DNA of 64,000 bases, taken from DATFDN01 sp963762525 (GTDB lineage: Bacteria; Pseudomonadota; Alphaproteobacteria; Acetobacterales; Acetobacteraceae). The translations under genes and the position numbers were made by a program. Shown here piece by piece: positions 20,215 through 28,080 of this stretch (positions within the stretch are counted from its first letter, which is position 1; each line of letters begins with the position of its first letter). The DNA is taken from NCBI GenBank assembly GCA_963762525.1, contig CAVXKT010000005.1, forward strand, positions 287,848-351,847, in the 5' to 3' direction. The notes under the pieces are model-generated. The model did no database searches, was not told the origin of the DNA, and worked only from the letters and a program-made list of their open reading frames with translations.

Positions 20215-20957
20215 GCGACCCCGCCGAGATAGGCTTCCAGCACGGCGGGATCGGCCTGCACGCGCTCGGGCGCTCCCTCGGCGATCTTCTGACCGAAATC
20301 CATGACCACGACGCGGTCGGCCAGCCCCATCACGAAATCCATGTCGTGCTCGACGATCAGCACGCCCATGCCCTCGTCGCGCAGGCTCCGCAGCAGCGCC
20401 GCCAGCTCCTGCTTTTCCTGCAGGCGCAAGCCGGCGGCGGGCTCGTCCAGCAGCAGCAGGCGCGGACGCAGACACAAGGCGCGCGCGATCTCCACCAGGC
20501 GTTGGCGCGCGAGCGGCAGGTCGCCGGCCGGGCTATCAAGCACATCGGCGAGCCCGACGCGCTTGGCGCGCTCGGCGGCCTCGCCCAGCAGCCGCGCCTC
20601 CTCGGCGCGATCGAGGCGCAGCAGGGCGCGGATGATGCCGGCGCGGCCTGAGAGATGGGCGCCGAGTGCGACGTTCTCCAAGACGCTGAGCTCGGCGAGC
20701 AGCCGCGTGTGCTGGAAGCTGCGAGCCAGGCCGAGCGCGGCGGCGCGACGCGGGCGCATCCGGTGCGCGGCGCCGAACAGGCGGACGCGTCCGGCGCTCG
20801 GCGCCAGGATGCCGCTGATGACGTTGAAGAGCGTGGTCTTGCCCGCACCGTTGGGACCGATCAGGGCGACGATGGCGCCGGAGGCGACGGCAAAGCTTAC
20901 ATCGCGCGCCGCCGCGAGGCCGCCGAACATGCGGCCGACGCCGTCCAACGCCAGCAA
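20211..20957 (-). CDS. LivG-type ABC ATP-binding domain, probably fused to LivM
   Basis: About 249 residues with Walker A GPNGAGKTTLFNV, the LivG hallmark GLARSFQHTRLL, a degenerate signature region LARQRLVEIARAL (the usual LSxGQ reads LPLARQ), Walker B LLLLDEPAAGL and EHDMDFVM. No good start codon opens it. In its own frame the sequence upstream reads RLFAPAPPAPAPAGSELLAL, a proline-alanine linker, which suggests that the domain is the C-terminal half of a LivM-LivG fusion broken by one base near 21000-21020. If it is separate, TTG or CTG near 20957 must start it. Confidence 0.85.
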   Translation of the reverse strand: MLALDGVGRMFGGLAAARDVSFAVASGAIVALIGPNGAGKTTLFNVISGILAPSAGRVRLFGAAHRMRPRRAAALGLARSFQHTRLLAELSVLENVALGAHLSGRAGIIRALLRLDRAEEARLLGEAAERAKRVGLADVLDSPAGDLPLARQRLVEIARALCLRPRLLLLDEPAAGLRLQEKQELAALLRSLRDEGMGVLIVEHDMDFVMGLADRVVVMDFGQKIAEGAPERVQADPAVLEAYLGGVA

Positions 20958-21942
20958 TTCCGATCCCGCCGGCGCCGGCGCGGGCGGCGCCGGCGCGAAG
21001 AGCCGCGCGCCGCCGCTTCGGCGTCCGCCGTGGCAGGAACGCCAGAAGCCCGCCGGGGGCGCGTTGCAGCAGCAGGATCACGACCAGGCTGAACACCAGC
21101 GCCTCGAAGTCGCCGGCACGCCCGGTGAGGCGCGGAATCCAGTCGTTGAACTGATCGCGCAGCACCACCACGAGCGCCGCGCCCAGGATCGCCCCGAACA
21201 GCCGGTCGGCGCCGCCGATGATGACCATGAACAGATAGTCGATGCTGGCGTCGAGGCCGAACGGCGTCGGGTTGATGAAGCGCTGGAAATGCGCGAACAG
21301 CCAGCCGGCGAGGCCGGCGTAGAGCGCCGCCAGCACGAACACCGAGCGGCTGAGGCCGACGGTGTCGATGCCGACGCTCTCGCCCATCAGCCGCGCCCCG
21401 TTCAGCGTGCGGATGGCACGACCCTGGCGGCTGTCCAGCAGGTTGCGCGCGGCCAGCAGCAGCAGCGCAGCGGCGGCCCAGATGATCGCGAACTCCGCCC
21501 GCCTTCCGGCCAAAAGCCCGCCGCCGAGCGCGGGGATGTTGCCGATGCCGTTGAAGCCGTGCAGCCGCGGCAAGGTGCCGAAGAGCGAGAAGAAGCTGAT
21601 CCCCCACGCGACCGAGACCAGCGCCAGGAAGTGCCCCGAAAGCCGTGCGGTGATGATGCCGAGCAGCCATGCCACGGCGCCGGTCAGCGCCAGCCCGACC
21701 ACCAGCCCGAGCAGGGGAGAATATCCGGCCCTGCTCAACAGTGCGGTGGCGTAGGCCGCGAGACCGACGAAACTCGCCTGTCCGAACGAGGTCTGACCGC
21801 TGACCCCGGTCAGCAGCACGAGCCCGAGTGCGACCATCGCCGCGAGGCCGACGTAACCGAACAGGGTGACGTAGAACGCCGGCAGCAGGATGGGGGCGAT
21901 GACGATGGCGGCGAGCGCAGCCGGGCCGGCGGCGAAGTTCAC
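20958..21942 (-). CDS. LivM-type ABC permease, probably N-terminal half of a LivM-LivG fusion
   Basis: Membrane permease with multiple hydrophobic helices and the LivM pattern GLVLLTGVSGQTSFGQASFVGLAAY, later LNGARLMGESVGIDTV and LFMVIIGGADRLFGAILGAA. GTG 21942 overlaps the stop of the preceding small gene (GTGA). After GGLLAFLPRRTPKRRR the frame runs on without stop over the ATPase region, and the ATPase is in another frame, so a single indel separates permease and ATPase. Natural LivM-LivG fusions exist, and the Pro/Ala linker supports one here. Confidence 0.87.
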
Positions 21943-22196
21943 AGGTGCCGCCCGCGTTCCAGAATCTCCAGCGTGTATTCGCGGTAGCTCATGCCCAGCG
22001 CGTCGGCGCGCCCAAGCCGGCGGAGCGCGATCTCGCGCGGCGGCGTGCGCCAGGCTTTTTTGTGCGCGCGCCGCCAGCAATAGAGGCGCCAGGATGCCCC
22101 CGGATCGTCGGGCGGGTCGAGCGGCGGCCCGAGATTGTGTCCGAGGCCCGGCTCAGCCATTCGGGTGCGCGGCAACGCCTCCATGCAATCTGACAT
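21939..22196 (-). CDS. Conserved small hypothetical protein
   Basis: 85 residues with GLGHNLGPPLD near residue 20, then a basic region WRRAHKKAWRTPPREIALRRLGRA and the ending MSYREYTLEILERGRHL. Proteins with this GHNxGPPLD ... EYTLEILERGR layout are conserved in alphaproteobacteria without known function. It overlaps the LivM start by four bases, so it is translated with the transporter genes. ATG 22196 or the internal Met near residue 14 could be the start. Confidence 0.6.
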   Translation of the reverse strand: MSDCMEALPRTRMAEPGLGHNLGPPLDPPDDPGASWRLYCWRRAHKKAWRTPPREIALRRLGRADALGMSYREYTLEILERGRHL

Positions 22197-22254
22197 CCTC
22201 GCGAGCGCCGATAGGGGCTTCAGGCGCGCGGGGAGTCAAGGCGGGGGCGTGCCA

Positions 22255-22277
22255 GGTTCAAATGTAGGTTCAAATGT
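22255..22277. promoter_or_regulatory. Tandem 11-bp direct repeat upstream of gapR
   Basis: GGTTCAAATGT occurs twice, at 22255-22265 and 22267-22277, with a single base between, in a relatively AT-rich stretch 67 bases before the gapR start. It may be an operator or part of the promoter. Confidence 0.35.
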
Positions 22278-22343
22278 TCCTTTCATTGACCCAACTCGCC
22301 CCGTCCCGCTATCCACGCCGTCCGTTGACGGCAGGAGCGGGCG

Positions 22344-22613
22344 ATGGCGCTGGATGCAATCGGCAAGGTGGAGACCGAGACCGGCGGCATCGCCGCCGAC
22401 CGGCTGCGCTCGCTGGTCGAACGCATCGAGCGACTGGAGGAGGAGCGCAAGGCGCTCGCCGGCGACATCAAGGACATCTACACCGAGGCGAAATCGGCCG
22501 GCTTCGATGTCCCGGTGCTGCGCCAACTCATTCGCCTTCGCCGCCACGAGGCGAGCGAGGTCGAGCAGCAGGAGACGCTGCTCGACGTGTACCGGCGCGC
22601 GCTGGGGATGTAG
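22344..22613 (+). CDS. gapR: GapR/DUF2312 (UPF0335) nucleoid-associated protein
   Basis: 89 residues: GGIAADRLRSLVERIERLEEERKAL followed by GDIKDIYTEAKSAGFDVPVLRQLIRLRR and a short C-terminal helix. This is the full DUF2312/GapR pattern, a coiled-coil tetramer that encircles overtwisted, AT-rich DNA and is restricted to alphaproteobacteria and some of their phages. It is the best taxonomic pointer in the window. Start at ATG 22344 with GGAGCGGGCG before it. No partner gene adjacent. Confidence 0.92.
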   Translation: MALDAIGKVETETGGIAADRLRSLVERIERLEEERKALAGDIKDIYTEAKSAGFDVPVLRQLIRLRRHEASEVEQQETLLDVYRRALGM

Positions 22614-22692
22614 GCTTCGCTGGAGGCGGGTTCGGATCGGAAGTCAAACCGGCTCATCGCCTGCGAACCATGATTCCCCGGGGTAGCTTTGC

Positions 22693-22712
22693 CGCCCGGC
22701 GATCACCGGGCG
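22693..22712. terminator. GC hairpin after gapR
   Basis: CGCCCGG and CCGGGCG pair over a six-base loop, 80 bases after the gapR stop. There is no T-run, so a terminator role is weak. Confidence 0.25.
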
Positions 22713-22719
22713 CGCGTGG

Positions 22720-22905
22720 TTGTCGGCGTTGTATGACCGGATCGGGGCGCGCGAAGGTGAACCCGGACCGCTGCCGCCCGATCCTCGGCCGCTGCTGGCG
22801 AGCTGGCGTGATGGACGCGCGGGCCGGCGAGAACTGCAGAAACTGAAGGCCGAGAAGGCGGAGGCCGCCAAGAGCCATGCCCGGGCGGAGGCCGCGATCG
22901 GGTGC
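22720..22905 (+). pseudogene. Coding-like fragment abutting the CRISPR array
   Basis: An open frame reads LSALYDRIGAREGEPG, then a charged helical stretch RRELQKLKAEKAEAAKSHAR that could form a coiled coil, and then runs directly into the degenerate terminal repeat. It looks protein-coding but has no good start and no recognisable family. It may be a truncated gene. Confidence 0.3.
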
Positions 22906-22916
22906 ACGCGATCGCC

Positions 22917-23130
22917 CGGTTCATCCCCGCGAGCGCGGGGGGGACACGTGCAGTTATCATGCGATCATCCGGCGAAACGCGGTTCATCCCCGCGTGCGCA
23001 GGGAACACGTCATGGCCTCCGTAAGGGCCGCACAAGCAACCGGTTCATCCCCGCGTGCGCGGGGAACACCCGCCGCCGCCGCCGACCAGACGCACCCGCA
23101 CCGGTTCATCCCCGCGTGCGCGGGGAACAC
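22917..23130 (-). CRISPR. Type I-E CRISPR array, four repeats and three spacers
   Basis: Repeats at 22917-22947 (degenerate, 31 nt with two extra G), 22980-23008 (one mismatch), 23041-23069 and 23102-23130, the last two identical 29-mers that begin CGGTTCATCCCCGCG and end CGCGGGGAACAC. Inside is the palindrome CCCCGCG-TG-CGCGGGG. Spacers at 22948-22979, 23009-23040 and 23070-23101 are all exactly 32 nt. Repeat and lengths match type I-E; by comparison with the E. coli repeat, the crRNA strand is minus. The degenerate repeat is therefore at the leader-distal end. No leader is present: a cas6e remnant begins at the base after the last repeat. Confidence 0.93.
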
Positions 23131-23205
23131 CTGAGCTCCGCGCCGATAACACGAGGAATACGCCCGGCTCCTGCTCGCGCCACAGGAAGTCCCGCGCCCG
23201 GATTC
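23131..23205 (-). pseudogene. cas6e (casE) remnant
   Basis: The minus-strand frame reads RARDFLWREQEPGVFLVLSAR, parallel to the N-terminal segment of E. coli CasE (AARDFLFHVEK...HVLLQSAQ). Only about 25 residues remain. It abuts the last CRISPR repeat on one side and the cas7e remnant on the other. The identification rests on a short match plus locus order. Confidence 0.5.
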
Positions 23206-23224
23206 TTGCCCTTGTCGGTCTCCG

Positions 23225-23490
23225 GCACCGAACACCGGCAACAGCTTCAGCACCGCCGCACGCGCCTTGCCATCGGCGACACCCCGCGCGAGCAGATGCT
23301 TGTGCAGCCGCGTGCCGAAACGCTGTGTTCGGATGCCCATATGGCCCTTCAGCGCGTCTTTCATCCCCTCGGATGCGCGCCGGGCGCGCTTCAGCGCCTA
23401 CGAGGAGATACGCAGCCGCGGCACCCCGTCGACCTGCGCGGTCTTCGGCCGGCCGGTATCGTCGCGGTTGAGATTGGCGGGCGGGTAGAA
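23225..23490 (-). pseudogene. cas7e (cse4/casC) N-terminal remnant with an in-frame stop
   Basis: The frame reads FYPPANLNRDDTGRPKTAQV, then RLRISS, stop, ALKRA and GHMGIRTQRFG, which is the start of the type I-E backbone protein Cas7e (SYPPSNLNRDD...RISSQSLKRAWR). The stop TAG at 23398-23400 replaces the conserved Gln codon CAG. About 85 residues survive, without start codon or C-terminal two thirds. Confidence 0.75.
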
Positions 23491-23840
23491 CCCGCGTGAG
23501 AGCCGGCGCACACGGTCGCGCTTGATCAGCAGATCGGCGTTGTTGCGCTCGGTCTGCGCGCCCGGCGCCTCGATCAGCAGCGTCCCGACGGGGCTCTCGG
23601 CGCCGCCGTCCAGCGCATCGAAATCCTGCATGAATCGCGGCCCGTCGCCGTCGAGGCTGAAGGCATGCGCGCCGGGGCGGAACGCCACGTCCAAAACCTC
23701 GGGGCCGGGCGGGTGATTCCACAGGTCTTCCCACGTCTCTTCGTCGGCGGGGGGTGCGAAGGAACACAAGAGCCCGATCAGGAATTCGATCGCGGCCAGC
23801 CGGAAATCGGGGCGCTCTGCAAGCCCTGGAACCTGTGCCT
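23491..23840 (-). pseudogene. cas8e (cse1/casA) internal remnant
   Basis: The frame reads ERPDFRLAAIEFLIGLLCSF, then the Cse1 signature DGDGPRFMQDFDALDG, LLIEAPGAQTERNNADLLIK and VRRLSRG, at which point it joins directly to the Cas7e sequence. This is the N-terminal third of the Cascade large subunit without its first 40-50 residues. The order cas8e, cas7e, cas6e, array on the minus strand is the canonical I-E order; cse2, cas5, cas3, cas1 and cas2 are missing. Confidence 0.8.
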
Positions 23841-24238
23841 GCCGTTTAGACCTCCGCGGCAGCAGGGAATTCCCTCCGGATCCTATGCGGAGATTGCGCA
23901 AGAGGCTGCGCTTGAGAAGCTGGATCCTCAACGCCACCACCGAGCCTGCCGCATGAGGCTGCCCGGGAGCATATCCTCGGACATTACTCGCATCTCGACC
24001 AGAAAAGCCGAGATCGCCCACCCAAGAGGGGGTGGCGGCGCACGCGTGGACGATGCCAATTGCTCCGTCTCGCGGTCGCTGCGCCGTCTGCTTGCCGAAG
24101 CGGCATAGCGAGGAGGCCCGGCACGATCCTGCGCGTCTTGTCGCGACCGCGCATACTGGTCCATCTTTGGAAGTCGTGGATGGCGCGCTGACGCGCAGCG
24201 TCCAATTCGAGCCGCGCATCCCACGAAGGAGATGGACC
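23841..24238. other. Intergenic region without recognised gene
   Basis: Separates the cas relics from the amide transporter operon. A fragment near 23968-24010 reads EHILGHYSHLDQK, faintly like the C-terminal HxxR-Y region of tyrosine recombinases, too short to call. The operon promoter must lie in the last 100 bases; CGAAGGAGATGG before 24239 is the ribosome binding site. Confidence 0.4.
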
Positions 24239-25474
24239 ATGAAGATCGCGCGACGCACCGCTATAGAGGGGCTCGGTGCCGTGCTGGCCGCACCGCTGGT
24301 GATGCGCCACGCGGCGCTCGGCGCCGACCCCATCACGGTTGTCGGGATCCACGATGCCTCAGGCGGGCTGGACATCTACGGCAAGCCGATGATCGCTTGC
24401 CTGGATTTCGCAGTGGACGAGGCCAATGCGGCGGGCGGGCTGCTCGGCCGGCCCATTAAGTTGATCAATTACGACCCGCAATCGAACATACAGCTCTACA
24501 CGCAGTTCGCGACCGAAGCGGCGACAAAGGACAAGGCCGCCGTGGTGCATGGCGGGATCACCTCGGCGTCGCGGGAGGCGATCCGGCCCATCCTGCACCG
24601 TTACCAGACGCTTTATTTCTACAACACGCAGTACGAAGGCGGCGTCTGCGACCGGAACTGCTTCTGCACCGGCTCCACCCCGGCGCAGAACGTCAACAAG
24701 CTGGTTCCCTATGTCCAGAAGACGTGGGGCAAGAAGCTCTACGTGCTCGCCGCAGACTACAATTACGGCCAGATCACCAGCAAATGGCTCACCAAATACG
24801 CCCGCGAGGGCGGCGGCGAGGTGGTCGCGGTGGACTTCTTCCCACTCACCGTGACGGATTTCGGTCCGGCGATTCAAAAGATCCAGGCGGCGAAACCGGA
24901 CGTGGTGGTCTCCGCGCTGGTCGGCGGGGCGCATATCTCGTTTTATCGGCAATGGGCGGCGGCCGGAATGAAAAATCGAATCCCGATGGCCTCGACGACC
25001 TTCGCCGGCGGCAACGAGAGCCTCGTGCTCTCGCCCGAGGAGGGCAATGGCATCGTCGCGGCGTTCAGCTACTTCCAGGAGGTCGATACGCCCGCGAATA
25101 AGGCGTTCCTCATAAAGTTTCATGCCAAGCTGGGGCCAAGCGCGCCTTATCTCGGCGGCGAACTCGCGATGCGCACCTATGTCGGCTTTAACCTCTGGGC
25201 CGAAGGCGTGCGCAAGGCGAAGACCATCGACCGCATGAAGGTGATCGAGGCGCTCGAGACCGGGATCGAGAATGACGGCCCGCCGGGCAAGACGATCGTC
25301 GACGGCAAGACCAATCATGTCACCCTGAACGTCTACCTGGCCGAATGCGCCAACCATGGCTTTAAGATGCTGGAGACCTTCCCGCAGCAACCACCCGCCG
25401 ACACGGCGATGGTCTGCAATCTTGAGAAAGATCCTAACTCCAATAAGCAATACGTGATCGACGTGAAGATCTGA
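24239..25474 (+). CDS. Amide/urea-type ABC transporter substrate-binding protein
   Basis: 411 residues with a twin-arginine-like signal (MKIARRTAIEGLGAVLAAP) and a type I periplasmic binding fold. PITVVGIHDASGGLDIYGKP, GGLLGRPIKLINYD and YNTQYEGGVCDRNCFCTG place it with the FmdD/UrtA short-chain amide and urea binding proteins, including the three cysteines. It heads a complete five-gene transporter operon with an amidase at the end. AAGGAG precedes the ATG. Frameshift-free. Confidence 0.9.
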   Translation: MKIARRTAIEGLGAVLAAPLVMRHAALGADPITVVGIHDASGGLDIYGKPMIACLDFAVDEANAAGGLLGRPIKLINYDPQSNIQLYTQFATEAATKDKAAVVHGGITSASREAIRPILHRYQTLYFYNTQYEGGVCDRNCFCTGSTPAQNVNKLVPYVQKTWGKKLYVLAADYNYGQITSKWLTKYAREGGGEVVAVDFFPLTVTDFGPAIQKIQAAKPDVVVSALVGGAHISFYRQWAAAGMKNRIPMASTTFAGGNESLVLSPEEGNGIVAAFSYFQEVDTPANKAFLIKFHAKLGPSAPYLGGELAMRTYVGFNLWAEGVRKAKTIDRMKVIEALETGIENDGPPGKTIVDGKTNHVTLNVYLAECANHGFKMLETFPQQPPADTAMVCNLEKDPNSNKQYVIDVKI

Positions 25475-25484
25475 GGAGTAGCCT

Positions 25485-26351
25485 TTGGACCTCGCCTTTG
25501 CCGTCTTCCTGCAGGTGGTGACGGGGGTTGCCGTCCTGCTGATCATCAGCCTCGGGCTAGCGGTGATCTTTGGGATGATGCGTGTCATCAACCTGGCGCA
25601 CGGCGAGTTCCTGATGCTCGGCGCCTACAGCGCGGTCGTGTCCGCGCGCGCCGGACTGAACATCTGGCCGGCGATGCTGGTCGTCGCCCCGGTGGTCGTC
25701 GGGGCGATCGGCGCCGTGGTGGAGCGCCTGGTGATCCGCAGGCTGTACGGCCGGATGCTGGATACGATGCTGGCGACCTGGGGGTTGTCACTGGCGCTGA
25801 TCGGGGCGGTGACCATGGTCTTCGGCAACTCGGTCAGCGGCTTCTCCGCGCCTCTCGGCAGCATCTCGATCGGCGGCTTCCGCAGCTCCAGCTACGCGCT
25901 ATTCCTGATCGGCGCGGCGGCGGTACCGTTGGCTGGCACCTGGGCGGTGCTCCGTCTCACCCCGGCTGGGCTGATCGCGCGTGGCACCATGCAGAATCCC
26001 GACATGGCGGCGGCACTCGGCGTGTCGCCCGGCCGGGTCTACGCTGTTACCTTCGCGGCCGGTGCGGCGCTCTCCGGCCTGGCCGGGGCGCTGATCGCGC
26101 CGTTCTCCGGCGTCGTCCCAACCATGGGCACCGTCTACATCGCGCGCGCCTTCATCACCGTGGTCACGGGCGGCGCGGCGATGCTGGCTGGCACGCTCTC
26201 CGCCTCGGCGCTGCTCGGGTCCGTGTCCACGCTCGGCACGTTTTTCACCACTCCCGTGCTGGGCGAGGTCGTCATGCTGGCGGCCGCCATCGTGCTGCTG
26301 CGCCTTCTGCCCCGGGGCATAACCGGGCGCTTCTTCCGACGCTCACTATGA
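25485..26351 (+). CDS. LivH/UrtB-type ABC permease
   Basis: 288 residues, eight or so membrane segments. GLAVIFGMMRVINLAHGEFLMLGAY is the family N-terminal motif; GTMQNPDMAAALGVSPGRVY is the cytoplasmic coupling loop. TTG at 25485 is chosen because AGGAG overlaps the preceding stop at a good distance and no ATG fits. The stop overlaps the next ATG (ATGA). Confidence 0.92.
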   Translation: MDLAFAVFLQVVTGVAVLLIISLGLAVIFGMMRVINLAHGEFLMLGAYSAVVSARAGLNIWPAMLVVAPVVVGAIGAVVERLVIRRLYGRMLDTMLATWGLSLALIGAVTMVFGNSVSGFSAPLGSISIGGFRSSSYALFLIGAAAVPLAGTWAVLRLTPAGLIARGTMQNPDMAAALGVSPGRVYAVTFAAGAALSGLAGALIAPFSGVVPTMGTVYIARAFITVVTGGAAMLAGTLSASALLGSVSTLGTFFTTPVLGEVVMLAAAIVLLRLLPRGITGRFFRRSL

Positions 26352-27346
26352 CCGACAGGCGCCCATGGGCCGAGATCACGACGGCTCTGGCGCTGGCGGC
26401 GCTCTGTGCGTGGAGCTTTCCGCGGGTACTACAGCTGTTCGCGCTGATCAATGCGACCATCTACGTCTCCATGGCAGTGCTGGCGCTGAGCTTGGCGCTG
26501 GTCTGGGGTTTCGGCGGTATCCTTTGCTTCGGACAAGCGGCGTTCTTTGGGCTGGGCGGCTATTCCTATGCTATCGCGGCGCTCAATCTCGCGGGCACGA
26601 GCTGGGCGGTTCCGATTGCGCTCTTGGTGCCGGCAGCAGCGGCGGCGATCCTGGGCTACCTGATGTTCTTTGGACGAATCAGCGATGTCTACATCGGCGT
26701 CATCACACTGACCGTCACGCTGATCCTGTTCAATTTCGCGAACTCGACCGCCGGGGAGGAGTGGCACATCGGCGTCGCACCGTTGGGCGGGTTCAACGGC
26801 ATCCCGTCCACCCCGCCGCTGAACCTGCCGGGGGATCCAGGCAATCCGCTGCCGCCCGAGCAGATCTTCATCGTCGCCGTGGCGTGCCTGGCGTTGTGCT
26901 ATGTCGCCTGCAAACTTTTGCTGCACAGCCGCTTCGGCCGCGTCGTGGTAGCGGTCAAGGAGAACGAGATCCGGGCCGAGCTGCTCGGCTACGACGTGCG
27001 GCTGTACAAGCTCGGTATCTTTGTCTTGGGCGGGGCGATGGGCGGGCTGGCGGGACTGCTGTTCGCCAATTGCGTGTTCGTCAGCCCGACCATGTTCTCG
27101 CTGTTCTATTCCGGACAGATCATCATCTGGGTAATGGTTGGCGGCCTCGGGACGCTGATCGGACCGATCCTCGGCGCGATCCTGCTGCAGATACTCACCA
27201 CCTGGGCGGGAACCCTGGGCAAGGTCAATCCGAGCCTGATCCTCGGCGTGATCCTGATGGCGGTGGTGCTCGCGATCCCACGTGGCATCCTCCCCACCGC
27301 AACCGCGGCGTTGTCTCGACTGCAGCGGCGCGGGGCAGAGCGATGA
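26348..27346 (+). CDS. LivM/UrtC-type ABC permease
   Basis: 332 residues of inner-membrane permease. LALVWGFGGILCFGQAAFFGLGGYSYA is the LivM/UrtC hallmark, and VVVAVKENEIRAELLGYDV the coupling helix region. It pairs with the LivH protein upstream to form the channel. Overlaps both neighbours by four bases, so the five transporter genes are one translationally coupled unit. Confidence 0.92.
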   Translation: MTDRRPWAEITTALALAALCAWSFPRVLQLFALINATIYVSMAVLALSLALVWGFGGILCFGQAAFFGLGGYSYAIAALNLAGTSWAVPIALLVPAAAAAILGYLMFFGRISDVYIGVITLTVTLILFNFANSTAGEEWHIGVAPLGGFNGIPSTPPLNLPGDPGNPLPPEQIFIVAVACLALCYVACKLLLHSRFGRVVVAVKENEIRAELLGYDVRLYKLGIFVLGGAMGGLAGLLFANCVFVSPTMFSLFYSGQIIIWVMVGGLGTLIGPILGAILLQILTTWAGTLGKVNPSLILGVILMAVVLAIPRGILPTATAALSRLQRRGAER

Positions 27347-28080
27347 TCCCCCTGCTGGCCACCGAGAACCTGGGAATGCATTTCGGCGGCGTGCGCGCCG
27401 TGGACGGCGTCAGCCTCACAGTTGCCGAGGGCGACTTGCGTTGTCTGATTGGCCCGAACGGTGCGGGCAAGAGCACCTTCTTCAAATGCCTCACCGGGCA
27501 GTACAAGCCGACCAGCGGACGCATCCTCTGGCGGGGCCGTGACGTGACCGGCTTCGACAGCTTCGCCGTCGCCCGCCTTGGTGTCGGCATCAAGACCCAG
27601 ATCCCCTCCCTGTTCGACGGGCTGGATGTCATGGAGAGCGTCGTGCTGGCGGTGCGTCGTCTGCACAACGAGGCGGAATCACGCTGCCGCGCGCTCGCGG
27701 CGCTCGAGCGGCTCGGGATCGCGGCGCTGGCGAGGCGCGAGGTGGGCCGCCTCGGGCACGGCCAGCGTCAACTGGTCGAGGTGGCGATGGTGGTCGCGCC
27801 CGAGCCCGACCTGATCATTCTCGATGAACCCACCGCGGGAATGAGCGCCGAGGAGACCGGCCGCACCGCCGCACTAATCCGCGAACTGAACCGCCGCCAC
27901 GCCATCATCGTGGTGGAGCACGACATGCAGTTCATCCGCGCCATCGCGCAGACCGTCACTGTGCTCCACCAGGGACGCGTGCTGATCGAGGACAGCGTTG
28001 ACCGCGTGCTCGCCGATCCGCGCGTGCGCGACGTCTATCTCGGCAGGCCCGTCAGTCGGGGAGAGGCCGCGTTGGCATGA
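27343..28080 (+). CDS. LivG/UrtD-type ABC ATPase
   Basis: 245 residues: Walker A IGPNGAGKSTFFKCL, a GIKTQIPSLFDGL block typical of UrtD rather than LivG, signature region LGHGQRQLVEVAMVVA, Walker B PDLIILDEPTAGM and H-loop EHDMQFI. It powers amide import with the following ATPase. Start ATG 27343 overlaps LivM stop. Confidence 0.92.
   Translation: MIPLLATENLGMHFGGVRAVDGVSLTVAEGDLRCLIGPNGAGKSTFFKCLTGQYKPTSGRILWRGRDVTGFDSFAVARLGVGIKTQIPSLFDGLDVMESVVLAVRRLHNEAESRCRALAALERLGIAALARREVGRLGHGQRQLVEVAMVVAPEPDLIILDEPTAGMSAEETGRTAALIRELNRRHAIIVVEHDMQFIRAIAQTVTVLHQGRVLIEDSVDRVLADPRVRDVYLGRPVSRGEAALA

Noticed and set aside
20302..21987. Long open frame antisense to the transporter genes
   Set aside because: It mirrors conserved LivM/LivG coding sequence and is low-complexity and Arg/Ala/Ser-rich; a GC-driven shadow.
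23131..23162. A fourth 32-nt CRISPR spacer followed by a degenerate repeat
   Set aside because: The stretch encodes the cas6e-like LVLSARSS segment, and the sequence after it matches the repeat only weakly.
23968..24010. Tyrosine recombinase remnant (EHILGHYSHLDQK)
   Set aside because: Too short and without the other catalytic residues.
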